DNA of 64,000 nucleotides, from positions 36,042 to 100,041 of the forward strand of contig CAYRGG010000009.1 in NCBI GenBank assembly GCA_964423745.1. The letters run 5' to 3'. Within the stretch, counting starts at the first letter, position 1. Each line of letters begins with the position of its first letter. Of this stretch, positions 44,101 through 52,436 are shown one piece after another. The translations under genes were made by a program, and so were the position numbers. Under the pieces are notes generated by a model, which saw nothing but the letters and a program-made list of their open reading frames with translations, made no database searches and was not told where the DNA came from. The stretch is from CAYRGG01 sp964423745 (lineage in GTDB: Bacteria > Pseudomonadota > Gammaproteobacteria > Competibacterales > Competibacteraceae).

Positions 44101-44705
44101 GGACTGACAGCATGAGAAACTGAGATTTGCTGATAGCCCATAGAGCGGGCTATTTTAGCCACGGTGTTTTCATGAACTGGGTAGCGGTAACCATGCATAA
44201 AGATGATAGCCACACTGCGAATACCGTCATCAAAAGCGGATTGTAAAGGAGTTTCCGCTGATTCTGTGTCCAATGGCACCGCCACTGTACCGTCTGCCCG
44301 TAAGCGCTCATTCACCTCGGCCACGCGCTCGTACAATAGCTCAGGCAGCACAATGTGTTGGTCAAAGAGCCGTGGACGGGTTTGGTAGCCAATGCGAAGC
44401 GCATCGGCAAAGCCTTTCGTGATAAGTAGGAGGGTGCGGTCGCCTTGGCGTTCAAGCAGGGCATTAGTAGCCACCGTAGTGCCCATTTTTACCGCTTCTA
44501 TTTTTCCTGCCGGAATGGTTTTATCTTTGTTTACACCCAGCAGTTCGCGAATGCCGTGTATCGCAGCATCGAGGTAGCAGTTTGGATTTTCTGAGAGTAA
44601 TTTACGGATGGCGATGCTACCATCGGGCCGACGGGCTACTACATCGGTAAAGGTACCACCCCGATCGATCCAAAACTGCCAATAGCTAGAATTTTGATTG
44701 TGCAT
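41109..44705 (-). CDS. 5-oxoprolinase (fused HyuA-HyuB)
   Basis: 5-oxoprolinase uses ATP to open 5-oxo-L-proline (pyroglutamate) to glutamate. The 1198-residue product joins both halves of the hydantoinase/oxoprolinase family, as in the eukaryotic-type enzyme: the HyuA part (FWIDRGGTFTDVVARRPDGS at the start, then LSGPSGGVVGMVRTA and FDMGGTSTDVSH, ASKHA-type ATP sites) to about residue 690, and HyuB (NNLYMSIAEQMGGVL, NAPYNGGTHLPDVTVVTPVF, CGGAGAGQDFDG, GSGGKGRHRGGDG) to the end. It lies alone on the minus strand. Related hydantoinases are possible, but single-chain fusions of this length are usually oxoprolinases. Confidence 0.9.
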   Translation of the reverse strand: MHNQNSSYWQFWIDRGGTFTDVVARRPDGSIAIRKLLSENPNCYLDAAIHGIRELLGVNKDKTIPAGKIEAVKMGTTVATNALLERQGDRTLLLITKGFADALRIGYQTRPRLFDQHIVLPELLYERVAEVNERLRADGTVAVPLDTESAETPLQSAFDDGIRSVAIIFMHGYRYPVHENTVAKIARSMGYQQISVSHAVSPLMKLVGRGDTTVVDAYLSPLLRRYVDQVTNELGNAQLLFMQSNGGLTQAHSFQGKDAILSGPSGGVVGMVRTAAMAGFHKLIGFDMGGTSTDVSHYDGELERSFETVIAGVRMRAPMLSIHTVAAGGGSVLEYDGSRLRVGPQSAGANPGPASYRLGGPLTVTDCNVMLGKIQPTYFPQVFGQQSNQPLDRDVVVKRFALLADQVGVDAETLAEGFLKIAVDNMANAVNKISVQRGYDVTEYTLCCFGGAGGQHACSVADALGIERVFIHPYAGVLSAYGMGLADMRAMGQQSVEIRFSQAALKKILKICAGLSVKVQDELSHQGITNHRITVIQKAYLRYEGTDTALAVPTGDAQTMRLQFEKLHKQHFGFVMKDRSLIVESVSAEAIGSTGVDDDPILPGQEKNTVPQPLTMVSMHTHGEHHNTPLFDRQSLQPNDQIDGPAILVDPNSTTVVEPGWQARINSRSHLIMERVLARPKQQSIGTDADPVMLEIFNNLYMSIAEQMGGVLANTAHSVNIKERLDFSCAVFDSQGNLVANAPHMPVHLGSMSDSVREVMRKWQGQMHPGDVFLLNAPYNGGTHLPDVTVVTPVFDDIGANVMFYVGSRGHHADIGGITPGSMPPYSHSVEEEGVLIDNLRLVASGSLLEAEIRHALREGTYPARNVDQNIADLRAQIAANEKGVRELQRMVHHFGLAVVQAYMNHVQDNAEESVRRVIHRLSSGHFEYPMDNGAVIRVSVTVDKDTRSATLDFTGTSHQQPSNFNAPLSVCRAAALYVFRTLVDDDIPMNEGCLKPLQLIVPEGSLLNPHYPAAVVAGNVETSQAIVDTLYGALGTMGAAQGTMNNFTFGNNDKQYYETICGGAGAGQDFDGTDAVHTHMTNSRLTDPEVLEWRYPVLVEDFSIRKGSGGKGRHRGGDGVVRRIRFLEPMTAVIVSGHRTVPPYGMAGGEPGAVGRNWVLRHDGREETIGAAAQTEMTPGDIFIIETPGGGGYGKTN

Positions 44706-44951
44706 CAGTTAGTCTAGTTCTATAAAAAAGTTGATCCAGCTAAAGTTGCAAGGTATCGCTGCCGTGTGCAGTCCCAACTAATATGCCTCTTTTATTTATA
44801 TAGAATGCTACATAATAAAGCGAATTAAGGGCTATATAGGTTGAAGTAGCGTAAGCTAATGTACTGCGTTATGGTATTGGGTGACTATAACGAAATACGT
44901 TCGTAGATTGGGGGGAGTAATGTATCCAACAATTAGGGGAATATAATTTTG

Positions 44952-46211
44952 ATGAATTGTTCAAAGCCATCATTCTGTGCTTCAAAAGCGCGGTTTCAGT
45001 CAGGCGCAAAATTTGTAAATATGATGTGCCTTGTTACCGTTCCGTTTCTTGCGGATGCTGCCTTTGCCCAAGCGTGGGTAGTGTCTCCGGAAATTAGTTT
45101 AAGCCAAGAATATGAGGATAACTACAGGCTGGAAAGTGATTCGCCAACAGATCAAGTTTTCACAACCGTGCTCACTGGATCAGTAGAAGCTAGTAGATTG
45201 ACAGAAATTTGGGACCTACGCGCATTTGCTCGATACGATGCTATACATTACGAAGGAGATGACGATGATTTGGCCGATAAACATAATCAGTTTGTAGGTC
45301 TAGGTTCTCTCTATAGAACGGAATTGGGAGAATGGGAGCTAGACGGCTCTTATCGGCGCGATACCATACAACGAACCCTCGACATTCTTATCGACCCCAT
45401 CGAAGTAATCGTTGATCCCGGCGAAGACATTGACGACAATATATCACGTAGACAAGTGCGCCGTGAAAGAATACTGCTACAACCCTCTTGGCGGCGTAAT
45501 CTTACCGAGCTTACAGAAGCCGAATTGTCCTATGTGTTTAATGATACTTCTTACGATACACCTCCGGAAATCAATATTATCGATTTTACCGAACATACGG
45601 CAACTGCGCAGCTATTTAGAGACATCAGTCTAGTCACCACATTGAATGCTACCGTTGAAGGAAACTTTTATCGTGGCGATGAAGATCGAGAGTTTGATAA
45701 CTATGCTTTGTTGGTAGGTGCTGATCACGAGTTTTCCGAGCTTATGAGCGCAGGATTTGCCCTCGGCGCTCGTTTTACTTCCTTTGATACCCCTGGTGAA
45801 GATGGCGACGAAACCGGTCTCGTGGGCCTTGCCTATGGTGAGCGCCGTACAGAATCGAGTAGAGTTCGGTTTGAATACAGTAGACAGCTTCGCCCCAGCG
45901 GTGGGGGTGAATTGTTGGAAACTGACTTAGTTACCCTTCGCTTGGATCAAGATCTGCGGCCTCAGTTAGATTTTTTGCTGCGAGGCCGATTTTTCCGCAA
46001 TCGATCTGACGTGGAGGGTTCTAACAATGATAGATACTACGCCTCGTTTGAGCCAGGGTTAAGGTGGGCTTTGACACAGGATTTGTCGGTCGATGTTTTC
46101 TACCGTTATGAGTGGGAAGATCGAGATACAGAGGATGATAGTGCCGAAAATCATGTTGCATTTATTTCTTTGAATTATGTTTGGCCTACGATAGAACAGG
46201 AATTGCGTTAA
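44952..46211 (+). CDS. Outer membrane beta-barrel protein
   Basis: The 419-residue product starts at the ATG at 44952 with AGGGGA ten bases upstream (a TTG three bases before is less likely). A long signal peptide ends at about FAQ-AWV (residue 39). The rest is dense in alternating polar/hydrophobic strands with Asp/Glu turns (EYEDNYRLESDSPTDQVFTT, YRRDTIQRTL, YRYEWEDRDTEDDSAENHVA) and ends in VWPTIEQELR. It resembles barrels of the type annotated with exopolysaccharide or PEP-CTERM systems, but no such genes are near. Function unknown. Confidence 0.75.
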   Translation: MNCSKPSFCASKARFQSGAKFVNMMCLVTVPFLADAAFAQAWVVSPEISLSQEYEDNYRLESDSPTDQVFTTVLTGSVEASRLTEIWDLRAFARYDAIHYEGDDDDLADKHNQFVGLGSLYRTELGEWELDGSYRRDTIQRTLDILIDPIEVIVDPGEDIDDNISRRQVRRERILLQPSWRRNLTELTEAELSYVFNDTSYDTPPEINIIDFTEHTATAQLFRDISLVTTLNATVEGNFYRGDEDREFDNYALLVGADHEFSELMSAGFALGARFTSFDTPGEDGDETGLVGLAYGERRTESSRVRFEYSRQLRPSGGGELLETDLVTLRLDQDLRPQLDFLLRGRFFRNRSDVEGSNNDRYYASFEPGLRWALTQDLSVDVFYRYEWEDRDTEDDSAENHVAFISLNYVWPTIEQELR

Positions 46212-46268
46212 AGAGGCTTCCCTTAATAACAGAGCTTAATGTTAAGCGGAAGTAAAAATTTGACCAAA

Positions 46269-46301
46269 AAAGCGCCGTTGTAAACGCTCTAGCGGCGCTT
46301 T
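46269..46301 (+). terminator. Bidirectional intrinsic terminator
   Basis: AAAGCGCCG and CGGCGCTTT form a nine-pair stem with a 15-base loop. The plus strand continues TGTCTTTT and the minus strand TTTGGTCA after six T, so it can end transcripts from both the barrel gene and the YedK gene, which converge here. Confidence 0.85.
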
Positions 46302-46352
46302 GTCTTTTAAGAAACAGCTAAACTGCTGGTACTCTCCTGCTAAGATAACCGA

Positions 46353-47024
46353 TCAAGATTTTAAAGGTTCAATGCAGCTAGAGTCTTCATGTTTAGGATT
46401 GTTTACGCCTGTACTCACTGAATAAGCCGTCATCTGCTCAGCGGGATAAGGTTTTAGAAGGGCAGCAAGGTGATCGGTAGCGCTTTCCCAGGGACTCAGC
46501 CAGGTTTCGTAGTCATTAGGGTGTAAAATTACTGGCATACGGTCGTGAATAGAGTCCACTAATTCATTAGCGTGAGTTACGATAATGGTGCAGGATTCCA
46601 AAATTTCACCGGTTTCACTTTTCCAATGTTCCCAAAGCCCAGCAAAAGCAAATAAATTATTATGCTTTAATCTTATGTAATAAGGTTGCTTGCCACCGGA
46701 TTGGGATTTCCATTCATAAAAGCCGTCCGCCGGAATCAAACAGCGCCGTTGGCGGAAGGCAGCGCGAAAAGCGGGTTTAACAGCGACGGTTTCCGCACGA
46801 GCGTTGATAGTTCGATAACCTATTTTTGAGTCTTTTGCCCAAAAAGGCACTAACCCCCAACGTAGTATGGCAAGTTCCCGACCCTGAGCTCCCCTTCGAA
46901 CGGCTGCTACAGACTGTGAGGGAGCAATGTTAAACCGGGGTGTTAGTTCATCAGACTGGGCGAGAACTTGAAAATGCTTTTTAAGCGTTTCAAAGTCTGT
47001 GTGCAGGGTATATCGTCCGCACAT
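46353..47024 (-). CDS. SOS response-associated peptidase family (YedK/HMCES)
   Basis: YedK/HMCES forms a thiazolidine cross-link between its N-terminal cysteine and abasic sites in single-stranded DNA, protecting them. The 223-residue product begins MCGRY with the catalytic Cys2, and contains RFNIAPSQSVAAVR, NARAETVAVKPAFR, the catalytic glutamate in ADGFYEWK and the histidine in HDRMPVIL. AGGTGAG precedes the ATG. It is the last gene of the minus-strand stretch that starts at pilG, but a link with chemosensing is not implied. Confidence 0.93.
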   Translation of the reverse strand: MCGRYTLHTDFETLKKHFQVLAQSDELTPRFNIAPSQSVAAVRRGAQGRELAILRWGLVPFWAKDSKIGYRTINARAETVAVKPAFRAAFRQRRCLIPADGFYEWKSQSGGKQPYYIRLKHNNLFAFAGLWEHWKSETGEILESCTIIVTHANELVDSIHDRMPVILHPNDYETWLSPWESATDHLAALLKPYPAEQMTAYSVSTGVNNPKHEDSSCIEPLKS

Positions 47025-47057
47025 AGTGCGTGGCTCACCTTTTAGTAACCTGGTTTT

Positions 47058-47519
47058 TCATGGGTTTAGTAAAGCATCAGAAAAGATGTAAGGCAAGTTC
47101 AGAATGGGTACAACGGACTCGCCATCCGCAAAACAAGAGACAGCAACAGATTGCCAATTTAAAGGCTCACTGGGCAGTGGACATGCTTGATCGTCGCTGA
47201 CGGGTTTGCATTGGGGCAAGTCTGCCAAGAGTAACGCGCCATACTGCAATTCAGCATTTGGATTTTGATAGACCACAAGTCCAGCCAAGCACTGGCTACG
47301 CTCTATAGAGCGACCATGTAGCCATGCCGCCAGATCGAAAGCAGGTAACAACCTTTCGTTCCATATCAACACATGTCGACAATAAGAGGGGCTATGGGGG
47401 ACTTCCAGAAGTATAGGGGATTCCACCAGGTGAACCATTTCCCGCTCGCCTACAGCGCCCCAAAACTTACCGCTCAGGCTAAATATCCACGCCCTACTCT
47501 TTTTTGTTTCAGAAAGCAT
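47058..47519 (-). CDS. CheW-like protein
   Basis: The 153-residue product has a CheW-type fold: WIFSLSGKFWGAVGEREMVH, ILLEVPHSPSYCRHVLIWNE and RLLPAFDLAAWLHGRS. CheW domains bridge chemoreceptors and the CheA kinase. This is a divergent copy that lacks some of the usual loops and may be a regulatory accessory, as ChpC is in the Pseudomonas Pil-Chp system. Its start overlaps the end of the gene upstream by 11 bases. Confidence 0.75.
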   Translation of the reverse strand: MLSETKKSRAWIFSLSGKFWGAVGEREMVHLVESPILLEVPHSPSYCRHVLIWNERLLPAFDLAAWLHGRSIERSQCLAGLVVYQNPNAELQYGALLLADLPQCKPVSDDQACPLPSEPLNWQSVAVSCFADGESVVPILNLPYIFSDALLNP

Positions 47520-47988
47520 GGCTGTTCTCCTGATGCTTAAAACCAGCGATTAGGTTTGCTAAACGAGCGGTTGTCGTCACGCACCCAACAGCGTCGCCAT
47601 GAAGAACAAGCGCTTGCACTGGGGAAGTCGCTGTTTTCATACAGGCTGGAAGCGGTTGTAGCTGCATATTCTGCTGACGCAACGGCTCGATTTGATCACA
47701 CGCTAAGCCGAATGCGTGGTTGCCGTCTTTGAGCAACACACACATTCGGCGTGTGTTGGGGATAGCTAAAAGCACAGCTAGCTCACTGGACAGACAAAAA
47801 ACCGGCCATGATTCCCCGTCTAGCGTAAAAGCGCCGATTGCCGGAGGTTCTTGGGGAGTCGTTGTTGAATCCAAAATAGATTCCAGACTGTTTATTTCCT
47901 GTTGAGGAAGTAATAACTTACAATCATCAATACTGACTACCGCATAGAGAGACACAACAGAAGTTGTAGAAGCTAGACGATCCATCAA
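47509..47988 (-). CDS. CheW-like protein
   Basis: The 159-residue product has the CheW pattern (VSLYAVVSIDDCKLLLPQQE, VFCLSSELAVLLAIPNTRRM, AFGLACDQIEPLRQ). It overlaps the ChpA stop by four bases (ATGA) and is therefore translated with it. Two CheW-like genes following a ChpA-type kinase is an arrangement also seen with ChpC in Pseudomonas. Confidence 0.78.
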   Translation of the reverse strand: MMDRLASTTSVVSLYAVVSIDDCKLLLPQQEINSLESILDSTTTPQEPPAIGAFTLDGESWPVFCLSSELAVLLAIPNTRRMCVLLKDGNHAFGLACDQIEPLRQQNMQLQPLPACMKTATSPVQALVLHGDAVGCVTTTARLANLIAGFKHQENSHAF

Positions 47989-50900
47989 GGGTTCCTCAAT
48001 GCTGTACCGATATTTTGTAGCAGGTCGTCTTCCGAAAAAGGTTTAGTCATGTAAAAATTAACCCCAACTCCTTTAGCCTTCTGGCGATGCTTATCAGTAG
48101 AACGTGAAGTAATCATAATGACGGGTATCTCACGGGTAGCCTCGTTAGCACGCACATGAGCGGTCAGTTCTAAACCGTTCATACGCGGCATTTCCATGTC
48201 TACAAGTAATAAATCAGGTTGTTTGCCTTCCATAGCACTAATAGCTTCTAAGCCGTCTTTAGCGGTACGCACTTCAAAACCTGCATCCTCGATAAACTGG
48301 GCTAGAGAACGCCGAGCACTTAACGAATCATCCACGATTAAAGCACAACGTCGATGATCGGTGTCGGCGTGTTGACCAACTTCAGCATATGGTTGGGAGG
48401 TGTTCGATAGTAAACTTGGCAAAGGCGCACGTAACAGATCGGGTAGATCGAGGACAGGCACCACACTCCCATCACCTAGGATGGTAGCCCCGGCTACACC
48501 CGCTAATTTGGGAATATAATAACCAAGATGTTTGATAACCATATCTCGACTATCTAAAACTTCTTGAACCATAACTGCTCGTGTAGCACCCGCATCATCT
48601 TGAATAAGCAGCACAGGGCAATGGCCTGTGGCGTCAGCATCGCTTGGTAGATTTAGTAGATCTTCAAGGGTATTAAATTCATAAAGATCATCACCTAACT
48701 GGTAGGTAGTCGAGTTGCCAAGTCGGCGCACTTCCCCGATACCGGGATAGAGGATTTGCTCAATCCCTCGGTCAGAGAGAGCAAAGCGCTGTTTGTTAAC
48801 GCTAACCAAGAGAGCATGGGTGGACATTAAGGTTAGTGGTAGCCGCAATTCCAATAGACAGCCTTTGCCCGCTTCGGACTTAATATTGAGGGAGCCTTTA
48901 AGTTCTTTGACGCGACTATAGACAGCATCCATACCAATGCCTCGGCCTGAGGTCTGAGTTGTCGCTGTGCGTGTAGAGAAGCCAGGCACCAAAATCAACC
49001 GCGTAATTTCATCGTCCTCTAGCTGTTTATCTGGGTCGATTAAACCCTTGCGTTCCGCAGTGGCACGAATTGCCTGCAAATCAAGCCCAGCGCCGTCATC
49101 CTGACAGCGTACTACCACGCGGTTGCCTTCCCGAAAAAACCCTAAGTCAATACGACCAACCGGATCTTTATTGGTATTTTGTCGTACCTCAAAGGTTTCA
49201 ATGCCATGGTCTATGGCATTGCGCAGCATATGCATCAATGGATCCACCAAATCATTCAGTACATTGCTGTCCATTAGGGTATTTACACCGCTTATTTCTA
49301 AGTTGACTTCCTTATTGATAAGTCTGCAGGTTTGACGAACGCTGCGCTGTAGACGGGGCGCCACGGTCTTCACAGGGACCATGCGGGTGCGTAAAACTGC
49401 ACCTTGGCTTTCCTGTTGCAACCGTCCTTGATTGACTAAAAGGTCGTCAAGATAGCCCAAATCGTTGGCAACTTGGTAACTGAGTTCTGCAGAGTCAGCA
49501 GCAATTTCCACCAGTCGATGGGTCACCGTGTTCAGTTCGTTGTATTTCTCTAACTCCAAAGGATCAAAATCGCTCTTCACCACCGATTTGACCAAGGGTG
49601 ACGAAACATTTTGAATATCCACCAGCTGTTCCAGCTCATTGGTCAAGTGCTGAAACAATTGATTTTGGGTCTGCACAGCCTGGGTGTGAAGCATGGTTTT
49701 TTTAGCTTGTTCTTGAACCTGACCGGTCAAAATAACGCTTTCTCCCACCAACCGTAGCAGTTCATCCACCAGCGAAGCAGGAATACGCAGCATGGGCTCA
49801 CTGGCCTCGTGGGGAGTTGGTGCGTCTTCCTTAACAGCCTCTTGCGATGATTTTATTTCAGTATCGTGTACCTGTGATTTAGGAGAGGGTGCTTCGTCAG
49901 CAGTGGGTATACCGTGTTGGTCTATACGATTTGCCCAGTCCAAAATCTCTTGTAACACAGCGATGGCCTGAGTCGGGGGTTCGCTGATGCCCAATAACGA
50001 CTCGCTCATGGTTTCGAGGCAATCGGCTGCATTCATCAGGGTGTCAGCCAAAGCTCGGTTGGGAAGGGCGGCATGTTTTGACAAAGCCAGCAAAATATCC
50101 TCTATATGGTGAGTTAACGTGGCAACGCCACGCACACCCACCGTATTACCCGCCCCTTTTAAAGTATGCGCAATACGCTGCGCCACATCTACGTCCTGCT
50201 GGGTGCCTTCACCGTCCACAATGTTTTGTATTGCCGTGGAAAATTCACTAGTCTGATTGGGTAACTCCTGCAGCAAGCTATCTAAAAGCTCTGGATTAAC
50301 ATCCTCCGGTAATGCTAAAGACACGTCCTCTGGTTGAGCCTGCTGTTGGCGTGCTTCAACCTCAGCGTCTTCTATTTCCAATTTGGCTGTTGCCAGTAGA
50401 TCTGTTAAGGCTGCAGCGTCTTCACTGGGCAGCGATGTTGGCCAGCCGGTATCTTGGAGATAATCGACCAGAGCCTGACAAACCTGCTCATCAGAAAGGG
50501 CCTGTAAATAATTGAGTACCCTATCAGGCCAACCCTCCACCAACTGTCGTTGCTCATTGGTGAAAGTCTCTTCCGCAATAGCGAGGGCCGATAGATTTTC
50601 CTGAAGTCGTGTACAAACCTGGTATAGTCCTGCTAAACCAATACCTTCAGAGGCATCGGCAAAGCGCTCCATCTGTTCTGCATAACTGCTTAACGCCTCT
50701 GTTCGAAGCTCGGGTTGAGCGGCTGCATCCAGTACCTCGTCCAAAGATTCAGCCATCAATGCAATTTCAGCGCACAAAATCTCTACCAACTCGCAGTTGG
50801 CACCTAAGCCGCTAGAAACTATATTTTCATCGTCATCGTCATCGTCATCGTCATCATCATCGTCATCGTCGACGTCCATGTCAGCATCGACAGGCGTGCA

Positions 50901-52394
50901 ATCGTCTTCAATGATGTCGTCCAATGATGCAACATGTTCCTCATCTTCCTCATCCGGCAATTGAGTATTGTTACCGGATGCTAGTGAATCGACAGTCGAT
51001 TCATCCATTCCAACAGTGAGTAGGTTTTGCTCAGTACTGTCATCGTCTTGGTCAAGCTTGCCTGGTGTTAACAACTCACCCAGCACTTGAGCATCATCTG
51101 TCGCCAATGGTTGGGACCAAATTTCTCTTTGTAAATGATCTAGTAACGCAGCCCCGTTGTCGGCGTCTTCAGGTGTATCCAAATAACCGACCACAAGCGC
51201 CGGCCATTCTTCCATGGCTTCTCGCTCGTCGTCGCTTAGAAGCCGCTGCTGAGCACCAAGCTGCAGGATATTTTCTTGAAATAGCAGACAAACATCCTGC
51301 AACCCTAATAAACCAGTTTCTCCAGCTTTTATGGCAATCTGCTCTACCTGCCCTGCAAAGCTGGTAAGTCCTGAGACTACAGCGGTATCCTCGTGACTAG
51401 AAAGAACTGTGGCCAAAATATCCATCAGCCCGATAACTTCTTGTTGCAATGCATCAAGAGGATTGTCATCGGTTGAGGCATCCTCGGTATCTTCCGAATC
51501 CGCCCCTAGCATAGTTTCCTCTTGCGCATCTGCCGCAAGGAGGTTCTCATCGGTTGAGATGTCCTGATTCTCTTCTAAGAAATCTTCTAAATTCGCTTCT
51601 GGTAGGGACTCCTGTTGCCAATCCACCTCAAAGGTAAAGGGGTTCTCATGGGAGAAACTGTCTTCAGCGTCTTCTAAGTTTGCCGCAAACATCATGTCCT
51701 GCAGCCAGTCCGTCGCAAAGGGATTGATGTCTAAGAGAATGTCTTCGGCGTCTTCTAAATTTGCAACCAACACAGCCTCTTCTATAGAGCTTGGCAGCAT
51801 TGTTTCTGAACCAAGATCTTGCCCTATCTCATCGCCGTCAGATACCGCTTCAATAGGTAAATAGCCTATGTCATCGTCAATACCTGATTGTGTCGTCTCG
51901 GTAGTGGACGGGATTTGCTCGGCCCCATCCTCATCTTGCGCAACATCGCTTGGCACCAACAATTCGCCCAGCACTTGAGCATCATCTGAAGCCAGTGGCT
52001 GTGGCCAAAGTTGTCTCTGCAAATGATCTAACAACGCAGCTCCGCTGTTAGCGTCTTCAGGCGCTTCCAAGTAGCCTATAACCAGAGTCGGCCACTCTTC
52101 CATGGCTTCCCACTCATCGTCGCTTAAGGAACGTTGTTGAGCATTGAGTTGCACGAGATTTTCCTGGAACAGTAGGCAAACATCCTGCAATCCCAGTAGG
52201 CAAGCGTTCTCAGCCGCTATGGCAAGGCGCTCTACCTGCTGCGCATAGCGAGTAAGGTTCTCTGCCAAAGCGGCATCGTCCTGATCCTCAGTTGTCTCAT
52301 CAGAGGCGCGTGTTTCCAACAAGATGCCAACAAGTTCGGCAACCTCCGTTTCCAATTCCGTAATGTTTGTATCCAGTGCAGCCATGTTTAGCAA
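47985..52394 (-). CDS. chpA: ChpA-type CheA hybrid histidine kinase
   Basis: The kinase of a Pil-Chp-type pathway. The 1469-residue product has an unusual N-terminal half made of three related 130-residue helical blocks (about 12-145, 317-440, 535-665) that contain no phosphorylatable histidine, acidic repeats (ANLEDAED...NPF, about 205-310) and a poly-Asp tract (about 507-523). One canonical Hpt follows (AHTLKGAG, His743), then the P3 helices, the HATPase (N box with Asn1059, GRGIGMDAV near 1150), a CheW-like domain and a receiver with Asp1399. ChpA of P. aeruginosa also has many Hpt domains; here the extra ones seem to have lost the histidine. Confidence 0.92.
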   Translation of the reverse strand: MLNMAALDTNITELETEVAELVGILLETRASDETTEDQDDAALAENLTRYAQQVERLAIAAENACLLGLQDVCLLFQENLVQLNAQQRSLSDDEWEAMEEWPTLVIGYLEAPEDANSGAALLDHLQRQLWPQPLASDDAQVLGELLVPSDVAQDEDGAEQIPSTTETTQSGIDDDIGYLPIEAVSDGDEIGQDLGSETMLPSSIEEAVLVANLEDAEDILLDINPFATDWLQDMMFAANLEDAEDSFSHENPFTFEVDWQQESLPEANLEDFLEENQDISTDENLLAADAQEETMLGADSEDTEDASTDDNPLDALQQEVIGLMDILATVLSSHEDTAVVSGLTSFAGQVEQIAIKAGETGLLGLQDVCLLFQENILQLGAQQRLLSDDEREAMEEWPALVVGYLDTPEDADNGAALLDHLQREIWSQPLATDDAQVLGELLTPGKLDQDDDSTEQNLLTVGMDESTVDSLASGNNTQLPDEEDEEHVASLDDIIEDDCTPVDADMDVDDDDDDDDDDDDDDENIVSSGLGANCELVEILCAEIALMAESLDEVLDAAAQPELRTEALSSYAEQMERFADASEGIGLAGLYQVCTRLQENLSALAIAEETFTNEQRQLVEGWPDRVLNYLQALSDEQVCQALVDYLQDTGWPTSLPSEDAAALTDLLATAKLEIEDAEVEARQQQAQPEDVSLALPEDVNPELLDSLLQELPNQTSEFSTAIQNIVDGEGTQQDVDVAQRIAHTLKGAGNTVGVRGVATLTHHIEDILLALSKHAALPNRALADTLMNAADCLETMSESLLGISEPPTQAIAVLQEILDWANRIDQHGIPTADEAPSPKSQVHDTEIKSSQEAVKEDAPTPHEASEPMLRIPASLVDELLRLVGESVILTGQVQEQAKKTMLHTQAVQTQNQLFQHLTNELEQLVDIQNVSSPLVKSVVKSDFDPLELEKYNELNTVTHRLVEIAADSAELSYQVANDLGYLDDLLVNQGRLQQESQGAVLRTRMVPVKTVAPRLQRSVRQTCRLINKEVNLEISGVNTLMDSNVLNDLVDPLMHMLRNAIDHGIETFEVRQNTNKDPVGRIDLGFFREGNRVVVRCQDDGAGLDLQAIRATAERKGLIDPDKQLEDDEITRLILVPGFSTRTATTQTSGRGIGMDAVYSRVKELKGSLNIKSEAGKGCLLELRLPLTLMSTHALLVSVNKQRFALSDRGIEQILYPGIGEVRRLGNSTTYQLGDDLYEFNTLEDLLNLPSDADATGHCPVLLIQDDAGATRAVMVQEVLDSRDMVIKHLGYYIPKLAGVAGATILGDGSVVPVLDLPDLLRAPLPSLLSNTSQPYAEVGQHADTDHRRCALIVDDSLSARRSLAQFIEDAGFEVRTAKDGLEAISAMEGKQPDLLLVDMEMPRMNGLELTAHVRANEATREIPVIMITSRSTDKHRQKAKGVGVNFYMTKPFSEDDLLQNIGTALRNP
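50828..50877 (+). repeat. Asp-coding trinucleotide microsatellite in chpA
   Basis: About 16 consecutive triplets of the type CGT/CAT (GAT/GAC on the coding strand) encode a run of 14 aspartates. Slippage here changes the acidic linker length without breaking the frame. Confidence 0.9.
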
Positions 52395-52436
52395 CCTCGT
52401 AGCGAACCAGCAGTAAAACCATTAACAAAGTCTTTG

